Shown: positions 36,861 to 45,622 of the stretch, one piece after another
Numbering within the stretch: the first letter of the stretch is position 1
How the letters are laid out: each line of letters begins with the position of its first letter
Source: Acinetobacter bohemicus ANC 3994
Lineage (GTDB): Bacteria > Pseudomonadota > Gammaproteobacteria > Pseudomonadales > Moraxellaceae
Reading direction: 5' to 3'
Assembly (NCBI RefSeq): GCF_000367925.1
Contig: NZ_KB849175.1
Location: 211,395-275,394 of the forward strand
Length of the DNA stretch: 64,000 nt
The notes under the pieces: model-generated
Database searches by the model: none
Told to the model about the DNA's origin: nothing
What the model saw: the letters and a program-made list of their open reading frames with translations, nothing else
Made by a program: the position numbers and the translations under genes

Positions 36861-37460
36861 TTAAGGCTGTTTTAAATAGGGCCACGCGGCTTTTAAATAA
36901 ATAAACATTGACCATAAGGTTAGAATCACAGCGGTATAGAGTAAAAGATAAGCTAAAGTTTCAAGTGGTTGCCAATTCAGCAAGAACACTGAAATTGCAA
37001 TCATCTGAAAAGCCGTTTTATATTTACCTACAGTCGATACCGCAACACTGGTACGTGCACCCAGTTCTGCCATCCATTCACGCAAAGCAGAAACTGTAAT
37101 TTCACGTGAAATAATCACAATCGCGGCAAATGCCATCGAAATACTGGGTTGCCATTGCACCAAAACAATCAGTGCGGCTGCGACCATAAGCTTATCTGCC
37201 ACAGGGTCAAGAAAACGACCAAATGCGGATGTTTGATTGAGTGAACGCGCCAAATACCCGTCGAACCAATCCGTTATGGCAGCAACCACAAAAATAGCCG
37301 TTAAAATCATGTGACGAGTCATGTTACTGTCTTGCTCAGCAGCACCGATTATAGGCGGCCAATATGCCACCAACAAAAAAACGGGTATTAAAGCTATACG
37401 CGCCAAAGTCAAGATATTTGGAATATTCAGGATTCGACCTGTAGTCATAGACACCGCCAA
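36861..37460 (-). CDS. pgsA: CDP-diacylglycerol-glycerol-3-phosphate 3-phosphatidyltransferase
   Basis: A membrane enzyme of up to 199 residues that makes phosphatidylglycerol phosphate. The CDP-alcohol phosphotransferase signature runs from DWFDGYLAR (about 77-85) through GRFLDPVADK (about 95-104). About five transmembrane helices are visible. The start is either the TTG at 37460, with AAAGGGG at good spacing, or the ATG at 37448, four codons later with no good ribosome site. It lies downstream of the thioesterase and uvrC on the same strand. Confidence 0.93.
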   Translation of the reverse strand: MAVSMTTGRILNIPNILTLARIALIPVFLLVAYWPPIIGAAEQDSNMTRHMILTAIFVVAAITDWFDGYLARSLNQTSAFGRFLDPVADKLMVAAALIVLVQWQPSISMAFAAIVIISREITVSALREWMAELGARTSVAVSTVGKYKTAFQMIAISVFLLNWQPLETLAYLLLYTAVILTLWSMFIYLKAAWPYLKQP

Positions 37461-37556
37461 TTTTCCCCTTTATGTACGATGAAAAACCACACATATTCTG
37501 AGAATTGATTCATCGTTAATTCAGACTCACTTTATACGAATTGCTATAAAGTGTCA

Positions 37557-38351
37557 CTAGGCAAACACGGTAACTGTCTGCCTAGAAATTGCAATCAATC
37601 TATTTTCTGCATCCCATAAATGTGCATATTCAGTGGAATAACCTTCTGCTGCATAGTCAGTAAATACTTTATATTTAAACCAATCATACAATTGATGTCG
37701 TACTGGATGGACATACGTTACATGCCACGTCAGTGAACTGGCAGGTGCTAGGGTTTGAAACATCGGCAACACACCCGGTGGCCAAATATCCAATAAGGTC
37801 ATCAACTCTGCAACCGTCAATTCATCATTTTCATGCTGCGCTGGATTAAAACGGAACCAGCCACCAAAGTCAGGTTTTGCACTACCAGTACAAGGATAAT
37901 TGCCTTCAGCCCAACACACATCAAATTGCTGATAACACTGTGGCATCGCAGCATGTTGTGGAAGCTTCGCCAAATGCTCAGGGATGGGATAATCTGGTGC
38001 AATACGTTCTTGCTGTACCTGAATGCTCGATTCACGTTGCGTACCAAAACTGGCAATTAAAATACTTTGTACCGCATTATCTTGCCATAAACGTACTTCA
38101 ATGGTGGTGACTGACTTGCCTTGCCTTAAAATTTCAGCCGTGAGTCGTGCCTTACTTTCTTGCACTGGACCGACAAAAGTGACACTGCTACTGAGTAAGC
38201 GTTTTGCTGGATCAGCGATGATGACCAAAGCCTTTTGCATCATCATCCCTGCCACTAAACCACCATAAATGGTGCGACCTTGTAGCCAACCTTGCGGGAT
38301 ATTGACCCACTCATCTTGTTCAATTGCTGTGAATAATTGGCGCAATGACAT
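37557..38351 (-). CDS. acyl-CoA thioesterase, TesB-like double hotdog
   Basis: A 264-residue protein with two hotdog halves: an N-terminal half with QGRTIYGGLVAGMMMQKAL and a C-terminal half with the SSLTWHVTYVHPVRHQLYDW pattern. It fits the TesB/thioesterase-like superfamily that hydrolyses acyl-CoA. It is between pgsA and uvrC on the same strand. Substrate chain length is not readable. Confidence 0.82.
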   Translation of the reverse strand: MSLRQLFTAIEQDEWVNIPQGWLQGRTIYGGLVAGMMMQKALVIIADPAKRLLSSSVTFVGPVQESKARLTAEILRQGKSVTTIEVRLWQDNAVQSILIASFGTQRESSIQVQQERIAPDYPIPEHLAKLPQHAAMPQCYQQFDVCWAEGNYPCTGSAKPDFGGWFRFNPAQHENDELTVAELMTLLDIWPPGVLPMFQTLAPASSLTWHVTYVHPVRHQLYDWFKYKVFTDYAAEGYSTEYAHLWDAENRLIAISRQTVTVFA

Positions 38352-38455
38352 CCTTCGTCCTCGATCGTTTTTGCTTTACGCTATCTTTCACTGATTTTAT
38401 AGTGTTGTGAATGATCAATGACTCATGCGTCAGTGAGCATTTTTGCTAATCTGCC

Positions 38456-40261
38456 CTAAATGGCTTCATGCAAAATTTTATAAATGGTTCTGGCCATCAC
38501 TTCACCCAGTCCAGATACCAGCATCAGTTCTTTTTCTGAGGCTTTCAGCACGCCTTGAATACCACCAAAATGGGTCAATAAATCACGGCGACGTTTCGGC
38601 CCTAATCCCGGAATGGCTTCTAAGACTGAACCACCCCGTTTTTTATCACGTTTGGCACGATGTTTGGTAATGGCAAAACGATGCGCTTCATCACGCACCT
38701 GCTGAATCAAATGCAATGCTTTATGGTCTTCGGGTAATTGAATTTTTGTGCCATCGGTGAAATGTAAGGTTTCCAATCCCGGTTTGCGCCCTTCCCCTTT
38801 AGACACCCCCACCATAAACGCATCTAATCCAAGTTCTTGCATCACTTGCATGGCCATGTGCAATTGACCTTTACCGCCGTCAATCAGAAGTAAATCGGGC
38901 AACATGGCTTTTTTATAACGACGTGTCAGGGCTTGGCGCATGGCTGCATAATCATCACCACCGGTAATATCTTCAATGGAAAATTGACGATAATCACGTT
39001 TCCGTGCACCGCCTGCATCGAATACGACACAAGAGGCAATAGTGGCTTCACCCATGGTATGCGAGATATCAAAGCATTCAATTCGGTCAATCGGTCGCCC
39101 CACCACTTGCTCAAGCTGATGAAAACGTTCATTCAATTCAAAATGGTTGGCCAATTGCCCTTTGATGGCATGCTGAACATTCATATTGGCCAGCTCAAGC
39201 CACTCGGCACGGGTTTCGCGTACCTTGTGCTTAATCTGCACTTTCTTGGAAAATTCTTGTTGCAGCGCCTGTTCTAATTCTTTGCTGTTTGGCAATTCGG
39301 TATTGATAATCAACTCATTGGGAACTTCATCGGCCACCTGAAAATAAAAGTTCGCCATAAAATCAGACAACATTTGCCCTAAATCATCGCCCAACATATC
39401 TGGGAAATAACTTTTACCCCCCAGCATTTTGCCATTACGGACATACATAATCTGCACACAGGTCACCCCGGCATGATAGGCAATGGCCAAAATATCCGCT
39501 TCACCTTTGACTTTATAAATGGCTTGCTGTGACTGCACATCGCGTAGCAATGCCATACGATCACGATAAAAGACTGCTTTTTCAAACTCCAAAGCTTCAG
39601 CAGCCGCTTCCATTTGGGTAATCAGTTCTTGATTGAGTTCCTTAGTATCACCCTGTAAAAAGCGAATCGAATTTTGAACATCTTGCTGATAATCTTCCGC
39701 TGAAATTAGGCCCACACACGGCGCGGTACAGCGTTTAATTTGATACTGCAAACATGGACGTTTACGCTGGGAAAAATAGCTGTTTTCACATTGGCGCACG
39801 TTAAAGAGTTTTTGTAAAACCAACAAGGTATCGCGGGCATTATAGGCACTTGGATAAGGGCCAAAAAACTTCCCTTGCTGATGTTTACCTTTCCCCCGCC
39901 CACTGGCAATTCGGGGATACGGCTTGTCACTGGAGATAAAAATATAAACGTAGGATTTATCATCGCGCAGCATAATATTATAAGGCGGACGATGCAGCTT
40001 AATCAGATTTTGTTCAAGCAATAAGGCTTCGGTTTCGGAACGAACAATCAGCGTTTCAATGTCATAAATACGTGCCACCAAGGCCTGAGTTTTGGGATGC
40101 TCGATGGTTTTTACAAAGTAGCTCGACACGCGGTTTTTCAGATTTTTGGCTTTGCCGACATACAACAATTCACCGTCTTTGCCGAGCATGCGATAAACAC
40201 CGGGCAAGGTCGTCATATTGGCTAAAATCTTTTCAATATTGTCACGTGCGTTTTCGTTCAC
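38456..40261 (-). CDS. uvrC: excinuclease ABC subunit C
   Basis: A 601-residue UvrC. The GIY-YIG nuclease domain (about 18-95) starts LPGVYRMLGKDGELLYVGKA. The UvrB-interacting UVR motif lies near 200-235, the RNase H-like endonuclease domain (about 380-530) includes ECFDISHTMGEA, and tandem helix-hairpin-helix motifs form the C-terminus (GLGPKRRRDLLTHFGG). It makes both incisions in nucleotide excision repair. The start codon is GTG at 40261; an ATG 15 codons later is possible. Confidence 0.96.
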   Translation of the reverse strand: MNENARDNIEKILANMTTLPGVYRMLGKDGELLYVGKAKNLKNRVSSYFVKTIEHPKTQALVARIYDIETLIVRSETEALLLEQNLIKLHRPPYNIMLRDDKSYVYIFISSDKPYPRIASGRGKGKHQQGKFFGPYPSAYNARDTLLVLQKLFNVRQCENSYFSQRKRPCLQYQIKRCTAPCVGLISAEDYQQDVQNSIRFLQGDTKELNQELITQMEAAAEALEFEKAVFYRDRMALLRDVQSQQAIYKVKGEADILAIAYHAGVTCVQIMYVRNGKMLGGKSYFPDMLGDDLGQMLSDFMANFYFQVADEVPNELIINTELPNSKELEQALQQEFSKKVQIKHKVRETRAEWLELANMNVQHAIKGQLANHFELNERFHQLEQVVGRPIDRIECFDISHTMGEATIASCVVFDAGGARKRDYRQFSIEDITGGDDYAAMRQALTRRYKKAMLPDLLLIDGGKGQLHMAMQVMQELGLDAFMVGVSKGEGRKPGLETLHFTDGTKIQLPEDHKALHLIQQVRDEAHRFAITKHRAKRDKKRGGSVLEAIPGLGPKRRRDLLTHFGGIQGVLKASEKELMLVSGLGEVMARTIYKILHEAI

Positions 40262-40363
40262 GACAAACCTATAATCTAAATAGACATGACATGATGTGAT
40301 GCTTTTACAGGCTTTTTCAAGCTTTAAATCGGTAAATCTAGTTTTATTGAAGTGAAATAAAAG

Positions 40364-40777
40364 TTATTGCAGCGTGACATTAAGCGCTTGGCAAAAAGCC
40401 TCTTTATTTCGCGGTGAAAGTAAAATAAATTTTGCTTGTCCATCTTTTAAATAATCAATCCGCAAACGATCTAAAGACAACGCTGGCGATGAAATGGAAA
40501 AATCTGTTTGTGTGACTTTTTGAATACTGGAGAGTGGAATGCGCCATTTTGAAAATAAACAGGTGATCAGCAATGTATCTTGATCAATCACATATCGGGT
40601 ATTCAGTACCGGCCACCAAATCAACACAATGGTTAACGCATAGACCACCGCAAATAATAGGTTTTGACTGAGTGTCCCCTTTGCATACATGGTCAACAAT
40701 AGCTGTAGCAACAGGCCAGACATCGCAATAAAAAAAGCTAAAATCCACCAATCTATTTTTGAACGAAACTTTTGCAT
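40364..40777 (-). CDS. bacterial PH-like domain membrane protein
   Basis: A protein of 137 residues from the ATG at 40777, behind AAGGAAG. Two transmembrane helices (about 9-28 and 36-56) precede a small beta-rich domain with the RIPLSSIQKV, SLDRLRIDYLK and LLSPRNKEAFCQAL patterns of the bPH_4 (former DUF1200) family. The role is unknown; related domains occur in membrane-associated sensors. It stands alone upstream of uvrC. Confidence 0.75.
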   Translation of the reverse strand: MQKFRSKIDWWILAFFIAMSGLLLQLLLTMYAKGTLSQNLLFAVVYALTIVLIWWPVLNTRYVIDQDTLLITCLFSKWRIPLSSIQKVTQTDFSISSPALSLDRLRIDYLKDGQAKFILLSPRNKEAFCQALNVTLQ

Positions 40778-40816
40778 AGGGCTTCCTTGGTTATGCTGAT
40801 ATCTTACACAAAGCAA

Positions 40817-41245
40817 ATGCCATGAAATATAAAAAGACCTATTTATTTTATGGATTTAAACTTTTTCTTTAAATTGCAATCTAGAAAATGTATGCACGCC
40901 ATGCCCTTTTAAAAGGGCAATTGACTTTTTTGACTAAAAACCAAGATCAAAATAGCTTGAAATTAGACTCAATTACCCCATATAAAATAAGCTTAAAAAG
41001 TAAAAAATGTGAACTGAAACAAAAGTTTTATAGCATTGCAATAAAATATATCCAAAAATGAACTGTTAAACATATGGGATTATTGAAAAAAAATTGATGA
41101 CCCTTGCGTCACGGCTTGATACAACTTGTTATGTTCTTTTTAGATATAGTTATCGTAAGATTAGCGAAGTTTAATGTACGTGAAAACTGCGTCCATACTT
41201 CAAAACATCAACTTAAGAAGTCCTCCAAAATAAAGGAGATCAGGC
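40817..41245. other. fadB upstream region
   Basis: A 429-base AT-rich gap. It holds an 18-base palindrome TGCCCTTTTAAAAGGGCA (40902-40919), and a TTGATA (41116) and TATAGT (41145) that may be parts of the fadB promoter, though the spacing is not canonical. A Lys-rich 57-codon open frame at 40888-41061 has no ribosome site and is not called. AAGGAG precedes the fadB ATG. Confidence 0.5.
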
Positions 41246-43399
41246 ATGATCCACGCTGGCAATGCCATTACCGTCCAAATGCTTTCGGACGGAATTGCAG
41301 AATTCCGCTTTGACTTACAAGGTGAGTCGGTCAACAAATTTAACCGTGCAACCATTGAAGATTTTAAAGCCGCTATTGATGCTGTAAAAGCAAATAGCGA
41401 CATTAAAGGTTTAATCGTGACCAGCGGTAAATCAACATTTATCGTTGGTGCAGACATCACTGAATTTGGTGAAAACTTTGCTCAGGGCGAAAAAGCAATT
41501 GTGGATTGGGCGATGCCTGTTCACGACATTTTCAACAGCTTTGAAGATTTAGAACTTCCTAAAGTTGCTGCAATCAATGGTATGGCATTGGGCGGTGGTT
41601 TTGAGATGTGCTTGGTCTGTGACTACCGTGTCATGTCTGATGCTGCTCAAGTCGGTCTGCCTGAAATCAAACTCGGGATCTATCCTGGTTTCGGTGGTAC
41701 AGTTCGTTTAAGCCGTGTGATTGGTATCGACAATGCAGTTGAATGGATGGCGATGGCTAATCCTAAAAAACCTGCTGCGGCACTCAAAGATGGTGCGGTT
41801 GATGCGGTTGTTGCTGCTGACAAACTTAAAGATGCTGCAATTGACTTGGTTAAACAAGCGCTTGCTGGTCGCGTAGACTGGAAAGCAAAACGCCAAGAAA
41901 AACTTGATCCTGTGAAATTAAGCCCAATCGAACAAATGATGGCGTTTAACTCTTCTAAAGGTATGGTGCTTGCAAAAGCAAATCCAGCTCAATACCCTGC
42001 GCCAAAATTATTATTGGATTCTTTACAAGCAGGTGCAAGCCTTCCACGTAACGAAGCATTAAAAATTGAAGCTGAAGGTTTCGCTAAAGCTGCGGTAACA
42101 CCACAAGCAGGCGCATTGATTGGTTTATTCATCAATGACCAAATTGTGAAAAAAACCTCGAAGAAACATGAGAAAGGTGCGCATCCTGTAAACCAAGCGG
42201 CTGTTCTAGGCGCAGGTATCATGGGTGGCGGTATTGCTTACCAAGCGGCAAGCAAAGGCACACCAATTATCATGAAAGACATTGGTAATCCACAACTTGC
42301 ACTCGGTATGTCTGAAGCGAACAAATTGTTGACCAAACAAGTTGAACGCAAAAAAATGACGGCTGCAAAAATGGGTGAAACACTGGCTCGCATTCGCCCA
42401 ACTTTAAGCTTAGATGAGTTTAAAGAAGTGGATATCGTAATTGAAGCCGTGACTGAAAATCCAAAGATTAAAGCTGCTGTACTTGCGGACACTGAAAAAT
42501 CAGTTCGTGAAAACACCATCATTGCATCAAATACTTCGACGATTTCAATTACACGTTTGGCTGAAAGCCTACAACGTCCTGAAAACTTTGTCGGTATGCA
42601 CTTCTTTAACCCAGTTCACATGATGCCTTTGGTTGAAGTGATCCGTGGTGAGAAGACTTCCGATGAAGCGATTGCGACCACTGTGGTTCTTGCTCAGAAA
42701 ATGGGTAAAACACCAATCGTTGTTAACGACTGCCCGGGCTTCCTTGTGAACCGTGTATTGTTCCCTTACTTTGGTGCGTTTGACCTTCTGCTTAAAGATG
42801 GTGCTGACTTCCAACAAGTCGACAAAGTCATGGAAAAATTCGGCTGGCCAATGGGTCCTGCTTATCTTATTGACGTTGTCGGTATTGATACAGGCGTTCA
42901 TGGTGCAGAAGTGATGGCGGAAGGTTTCCCTGACCGCATGAAGCCTGACTACAAAGGCGCGATTGAAATCATGTACGAAAACAAACGTCTTGGTCAAAAG
43001 AATGACGTTGGTTTCTACAAATACGAGCTTGATCGTAAAGGCAAGAAAGCGAAAACCATTGATCCAACAGCATATGAGCTTGTTGCATCTATGGCGACCA
43101 CTGAAAAACACGAGTTTGATGCACAAGAAATCATTGATCGTATGATGCTGACTTTCTGTAACGAAACCGTTCGTTGCCTAGAAGACAACATCGTTGCGAC
43201 TGCTTCTGAAGCAGATATGGCAATGATTATGGGTGTAGGTTTCCCTCCATTCCGTGGTGGTCCATGCCGTTACATCGACCAAACGGGTGTAGCTGAATAC
43301 GTAGCGCTTTGCGACAAATATGCACACTTAGGTAAAGCTTATGAAGCGCCACAAATGTTGCGTGACATGGCTGCTAACAACAAAAAATTCTACGGTTAA
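41246..43399 (+). CDS. fadB: fatty acid oxidation complex subunit alpha
   Basis: A 717-residue multifunctional enzyme. The N-terminal enoyl-CoA hydratase/isomerase domain (about 1-190) has IVGADITEF and AINGMALGGGFEMCL. The 3-hydroxyacyl-CoA dehydrogenase part has the NAD-binding AVLGAGIMGGGIAYQAA motif near 320, the SNTSTISITRLAE segment, and HFFNPVHMMPLVEV with the catalytic His near 454. It performs hydration and oxidation of acyl-CoA in the FadBA complex. It is followed 12 bases later by fadA. Confidence 0.97.
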   Translation: MIHAGNAITVQMLSDGIAEFRFDLQGESVNKFNRATIEDFKAAIDAVKANSDIKGLIVTSGKSTFIVGADITEFGENFAQGEKAIVDWAMPVHDIFNSFEDLELPKVAAINGMALGGGFEMCLVCDYRVMSDAAQVGLPEIKLGIYPGFGGTVRLSRVIGIDNAVEWMAMANPKKPAAALKDGAVDAVVAADKLKDAAIDLVKQALAGRVDWKAKRQEKLDPVKLSPIEQMMAFNSSKGMVLAKANPAQYPAPKLLLDSLQAGASLPRNEALKIEAEGFAKAAVTPQAGALIGLFINDQIVKKTSKKHEKGAHPVNQAAVLGAGIMGGGIAYQAASKGTPIIMKDIGNPQLALGMSEANKLLTKQVERKKMTAAKMGETLARIRPTLSLDEFKEVDIVIEAVTENPKIKAAVLADTEKSVRENTIIASNTSTISITRLAESLQRPENFVGMHFFNPVHMMPLVEVIRGEKTSDEAIATTVVLAQKMGKTPIVVNDCPGFLVNRVLFPYFGAFDLLLKDGADFQQVDKVMEKFGWPMGPAYLIDVVGIDTGVHGAEVMAEGFPDRMKPDYKGAIEIMYENKRLGQKNDVGFYKYELDRKGKKAKTIDPTAYELVASMATTEKHEFDAQEIIDRMMLTFCNETVRCLEDNIVATASEADMAMIMGVGFPPFRGGPCRYIDQTGVAEYVALCDKYAHLGKAYEAPQMLRDMAANNKKFYG

Positions 43400-43411
43400 G
43401 GAGCAACGTGA

Positions 43412-44584
43412 ATGGCTACTTTAAATCCACGTGACGTTGTCATCGTTGATGGCGTACGTTCAGCAATGGGTAAAACCAAAAACGGTATGTTCCGCAATGT
43501 ACGTGCTGACAGCTTATCGGCTGAATTGGTTCGTGCTTTAGTTGCTCGTAACCAGTTTGATGTAAACGAAGTTGAAGACCTAATCTGGGGTTGTGTTAAC
43601 CAGACTCTAGAACAAGGCATGAACATTGGTCGTAACATTGCGTTATTGGCTGACTTACCAAAAACTGTTGCAGGTCAAACTGTTAACCGTCTTTGTGGTT
43701 CATCTATGCAGTCTATTCATACTGCTGCGGCTCAAATTGCGACAAACCAAGGTGATGTGTTCATCATCGGTGGTGTAGAGCACATGGGTCACGTGGGTAT
43801 GATGCATGGCATCGACCTGAACCCTGAAGCATCTAAGCATTATGCAAAAGCATCGAACATGATGGGCTTAACCGCTGAAATGTTAGGTCGCATGAATGGC
43901 ATTTCGCGTGAAGAACAAGATGCGTTTGGTGTTGAATCACACCGCCGTGCTTGGGCTGCTACGCAAGAAGGTCGTTTCAAAAATGAAATCGTGGGTGTTG
44001 AAGGTCATGACCAAAATGGCTTCAAAATCCTATGCGACATCGACGAAGTAATTCGTCCAGACGCTAACCTTGAGTCATTCAAATCGTTACGTCCTGTATT
44101 TGATCCGAAAGGCGGTACGGTCACTGCGGCAACATCTTCAGCTTTGTCTGATGGTGCTTCTGCAATGTTGCTGATGTCTGCTGAACGTGCTCAAGCATTA
44201 GGTCTTAAGCCACGTGCTGTAATTCGCTCTATGGCAGTTGCAGGTTGTGATGCTGCAATCATGGGTTACGGTCCAGTTCCAGCAACGCAAAAAGCATTGA
44301 AACGTGCTGGCTTAAGCATTAGCGACATTCAAACATTTGAATTGAATGAAGCATTTGCTGCACAAGGCTTGTCTGTCATGAAAGGCTTAGGCATTTATGA
44401 AAAACAAGACCTGATCAACTTAAACGGTGGTGCAATCGCGCTTGGTCACCCATTGGGTTGTTCTGGTGCACGTATCACCACGACATTGCTGAACGTAATG
44501 GAACAACAAGATACGCAAATTGGTCTTGCGACTATGTGTATCGGTCTTGGTCAAGGTATCGCGACCATTATCGAACGTGTCTAA
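43412..44584 (+). CDS. fadA: 3-ketoacyl-CoA thiolase, fatty acid oxidation subunit beta
   Basis: A 390-residue thiolase. The nucleophile Cys95 is in NRLCGSSMQS, the catalytic His is in GGAIALGHPLGCSGAR, and the second catalytic Cys is in ATMCIGLGQG near the C-terminus. It cleaves 3-ketoacyl-CoA to acetyl-CoA. The gene is intact, but a second degenerate copy of its last 60 or so codons lies about 1 kb downstream (45396-45570). Confidence 0.97.
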   Translation: MATLNPRDVVIVDGVRSAMGKTKNGMFRNVRADSLSAELVRALVARNQFDVNEVEDLIWGCVNQTLEQGMNIGRNIALLADLPKTVAGQTVNRLCGSSMQSIHTAAAQIATNQGDVFIIGGVEHMGHVGMMHGIDLNPEASKHYAKASNMMGLTAEMLGRMNGISREEQDAFGVESHRRAWAATQEGRFKNEIVGVEGHDQNGFKILCDIDEVIRPDANLESFKSLRPVFDPKGGTVTAATSSALSDGASAMLLMSAERAQALGLKPRAVIRSMAVAGCDAAIMGYGPVPATQKALKRAGLSISDIQTFELNEAFAAQGLSVMKGLGIYEKQDLINLNGGAIALGHPLGCSGARITTTLLNVMEQQDTQIGLATMCIGLGQGIATIIERV

Positions 44585-44604
44585 TACGCATATTTGATCA
44601 ATAA

Positions 44605-44632
44605 AAAATCCTCGCTTTTGCGGGGATTTTTT
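44605..44632 (+). terminator. fadBA terminator
   Basis: The stem AAAATCCTCGC/GCGGGGATTTT (44605-44615 and 44620-44630, one G-T pair) is followed by a T-run. A structurally similar terminator follows the duplicated fadA fragment at 45599-45622. Confidence 0.88.
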
Positions 44633-44754
44633 TTATTGCATAAAATGAAGTCTCTATCTTTTATTGAAAAGCTTAAAATTCAAAAACACGATCTAGACAC
44701 AACGATACACAGCAAATTATTATCACGACTCCAATCAATAATAAGGTTTTAATA

Positions 44755-45378
44755 ATGTTTAAAAATATGGCAGCTGATTTAATGGGAACGAGCGATATTG
44801 GTCGCATTATTGAAGCAAGAGATTATGATAAAACCGATATTGATGACTATATCTTCCATGAAGACCATGAAAAAATATTCTTCTTAATTAAAGCCAAAAC
44901 AGATGAATACTGCTTTACCAATACGGCTTTTATTCATCTTGATGGTACAAGTGCGGTCAGCAAAAAACGAACGCTACATCGCTATCCATATAAATATCAC
45001 CAGATTAGTCGAGTCTTACTTGAAACTGCTGGCACGGTTGATCGAGATGTGGAGGTAAAGTTCCAACTTGGCGGAACAAGCTATTCCATTGATATTGAAA
45101 AATCCCAAATTGAGAAAGTCCGAGATTTATACAAAGCATTATTTAGTATTGGCGAAGCATGCAAAGAAATTGAACGTCAAACATCGACGCTAATGCAAAC
45201 ACAGCAAGCCGTGAACACTATGTTTTCTCTGCGTGAGCTGCCTGAACAAGTTGTACTTAACTTACCCGATATTATTTGCCAAACAACACTGCAAGTTGAG
45301 GAAAATCTGATTAAACGTCGTAAACAAATTGAGAACTATGATTTTTCTACAATTTTTGAACGCTATATCAAGCAATAG
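44755..45378 (+). CDS. PH domain protein, YvbH-like
   Basis: A 207-residue protein. Residues about 15-130 resemble the bacterial PH domain bPH_1: beta strands with FFLIKAKTDEYCFTNTAFIH, then HRYPYKYHQISRVLLETAG and VEVKFQLGGTSYSIDIE. A C-terminal helical extension (about 135-207) resembles the YvbH-type extension. It has no signal peptide and is predicted to be cytoplasmic. AAGG precedes the ATG. The gene lies between intact fadA and a degenerate fadA 3' copy, so it entered as an insertion. Function is unknown. Confidence 0.8.
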   Translation: MFKNMAADLMGTSDIGRIIEARDYDKTDIDDYIFHEDHEKIFFLIKAKTDEYCFTNTAFIHLDGTSAVSKKRTLHRYPYKYHQISRVLLETAGTVDRDVEVKFQLGGTSYSIDIEKSQIEKVRDLYKALFSIGEACKEIERQTSTLMQTQQAVNTMFSLRELPEQVVLNLPDIICQTTLQVEENLIKRRKQIENYDFSTIFERYIKQ

Positions 45379-45395
45379 AAAGCTTCATCAGCTTA

Positions 45396-45570
45396 AAGAA
45401 GCTTAGACATTTATGAAAAACAAGACCTGATCAACTTAAACGGTGGCGCAATTGCACTAGGTCACCCGTTGGGTTGTTCTGGTTCGCGTATTACCACGAC
45501 GTTGTTGAACGTGATAGAACTGCAAATCGGTCTTGGTCAAGGTATCGCGACGACTATCGAACGTGTTTAA
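45396..45570 (+). pseudogene. degenerate second copy of the fadA 3' end
   Basis: This stretch matches the last 200 or so bases of fadA (44382-44584). It keeps the reading frame with motif GGAIALGHPLGCSGSR and the ending IERV plus stop. It has a 9-base deletion (three codons) and a 21-base deletion (seven codons) that removes the catalytic Cys of ATMCIG. The 21-base deletion lies between repeats ATTGGTCTTG and ATCGGTCTTG. Most other differences are synonymous, as between related species. There is no start codon or promoter, so it is a remnant. Confidence 0.9.
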
Positions 45571-45598
45571 TTTTTAATTAAACACTGAGATAAAAAGA

Positions 45599-45622
45599 AC
45601 CCCGCTTATTGCGGGGTTTTTT
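45599..45622. terminator. bidirectional terminator after the fadA remnant and SIR2 gene
   Basis: The stem ACCCCGC/GCGGGGT (around 45600-45615) has T-runs on both strands. It ends the SIR2 gene from the right and resembles the fadA terminator in stem sequence and position after a fadA stop codon. Confidence 0.85.

Noticed and set aside
38933..39277. 114-codon open frame on the plus strand
   Set aside because: It is antisense to uvrC, with no ribosome site or known motif.
40888..41061. 57-codon Lys-rich open frame before fadB
   Set aside because: No Shine-Dalgarno, AT-rich random-looking composition, and it includes the palindrome at 40902-40919. Better explained as fadB upstream DNA.
42569..43126. 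185-codon open frame on the minus strand
   Set aside because: It is antisense to fadB, whose frame, motifs and codon use are clear. The translated product has no recognisable pattern.
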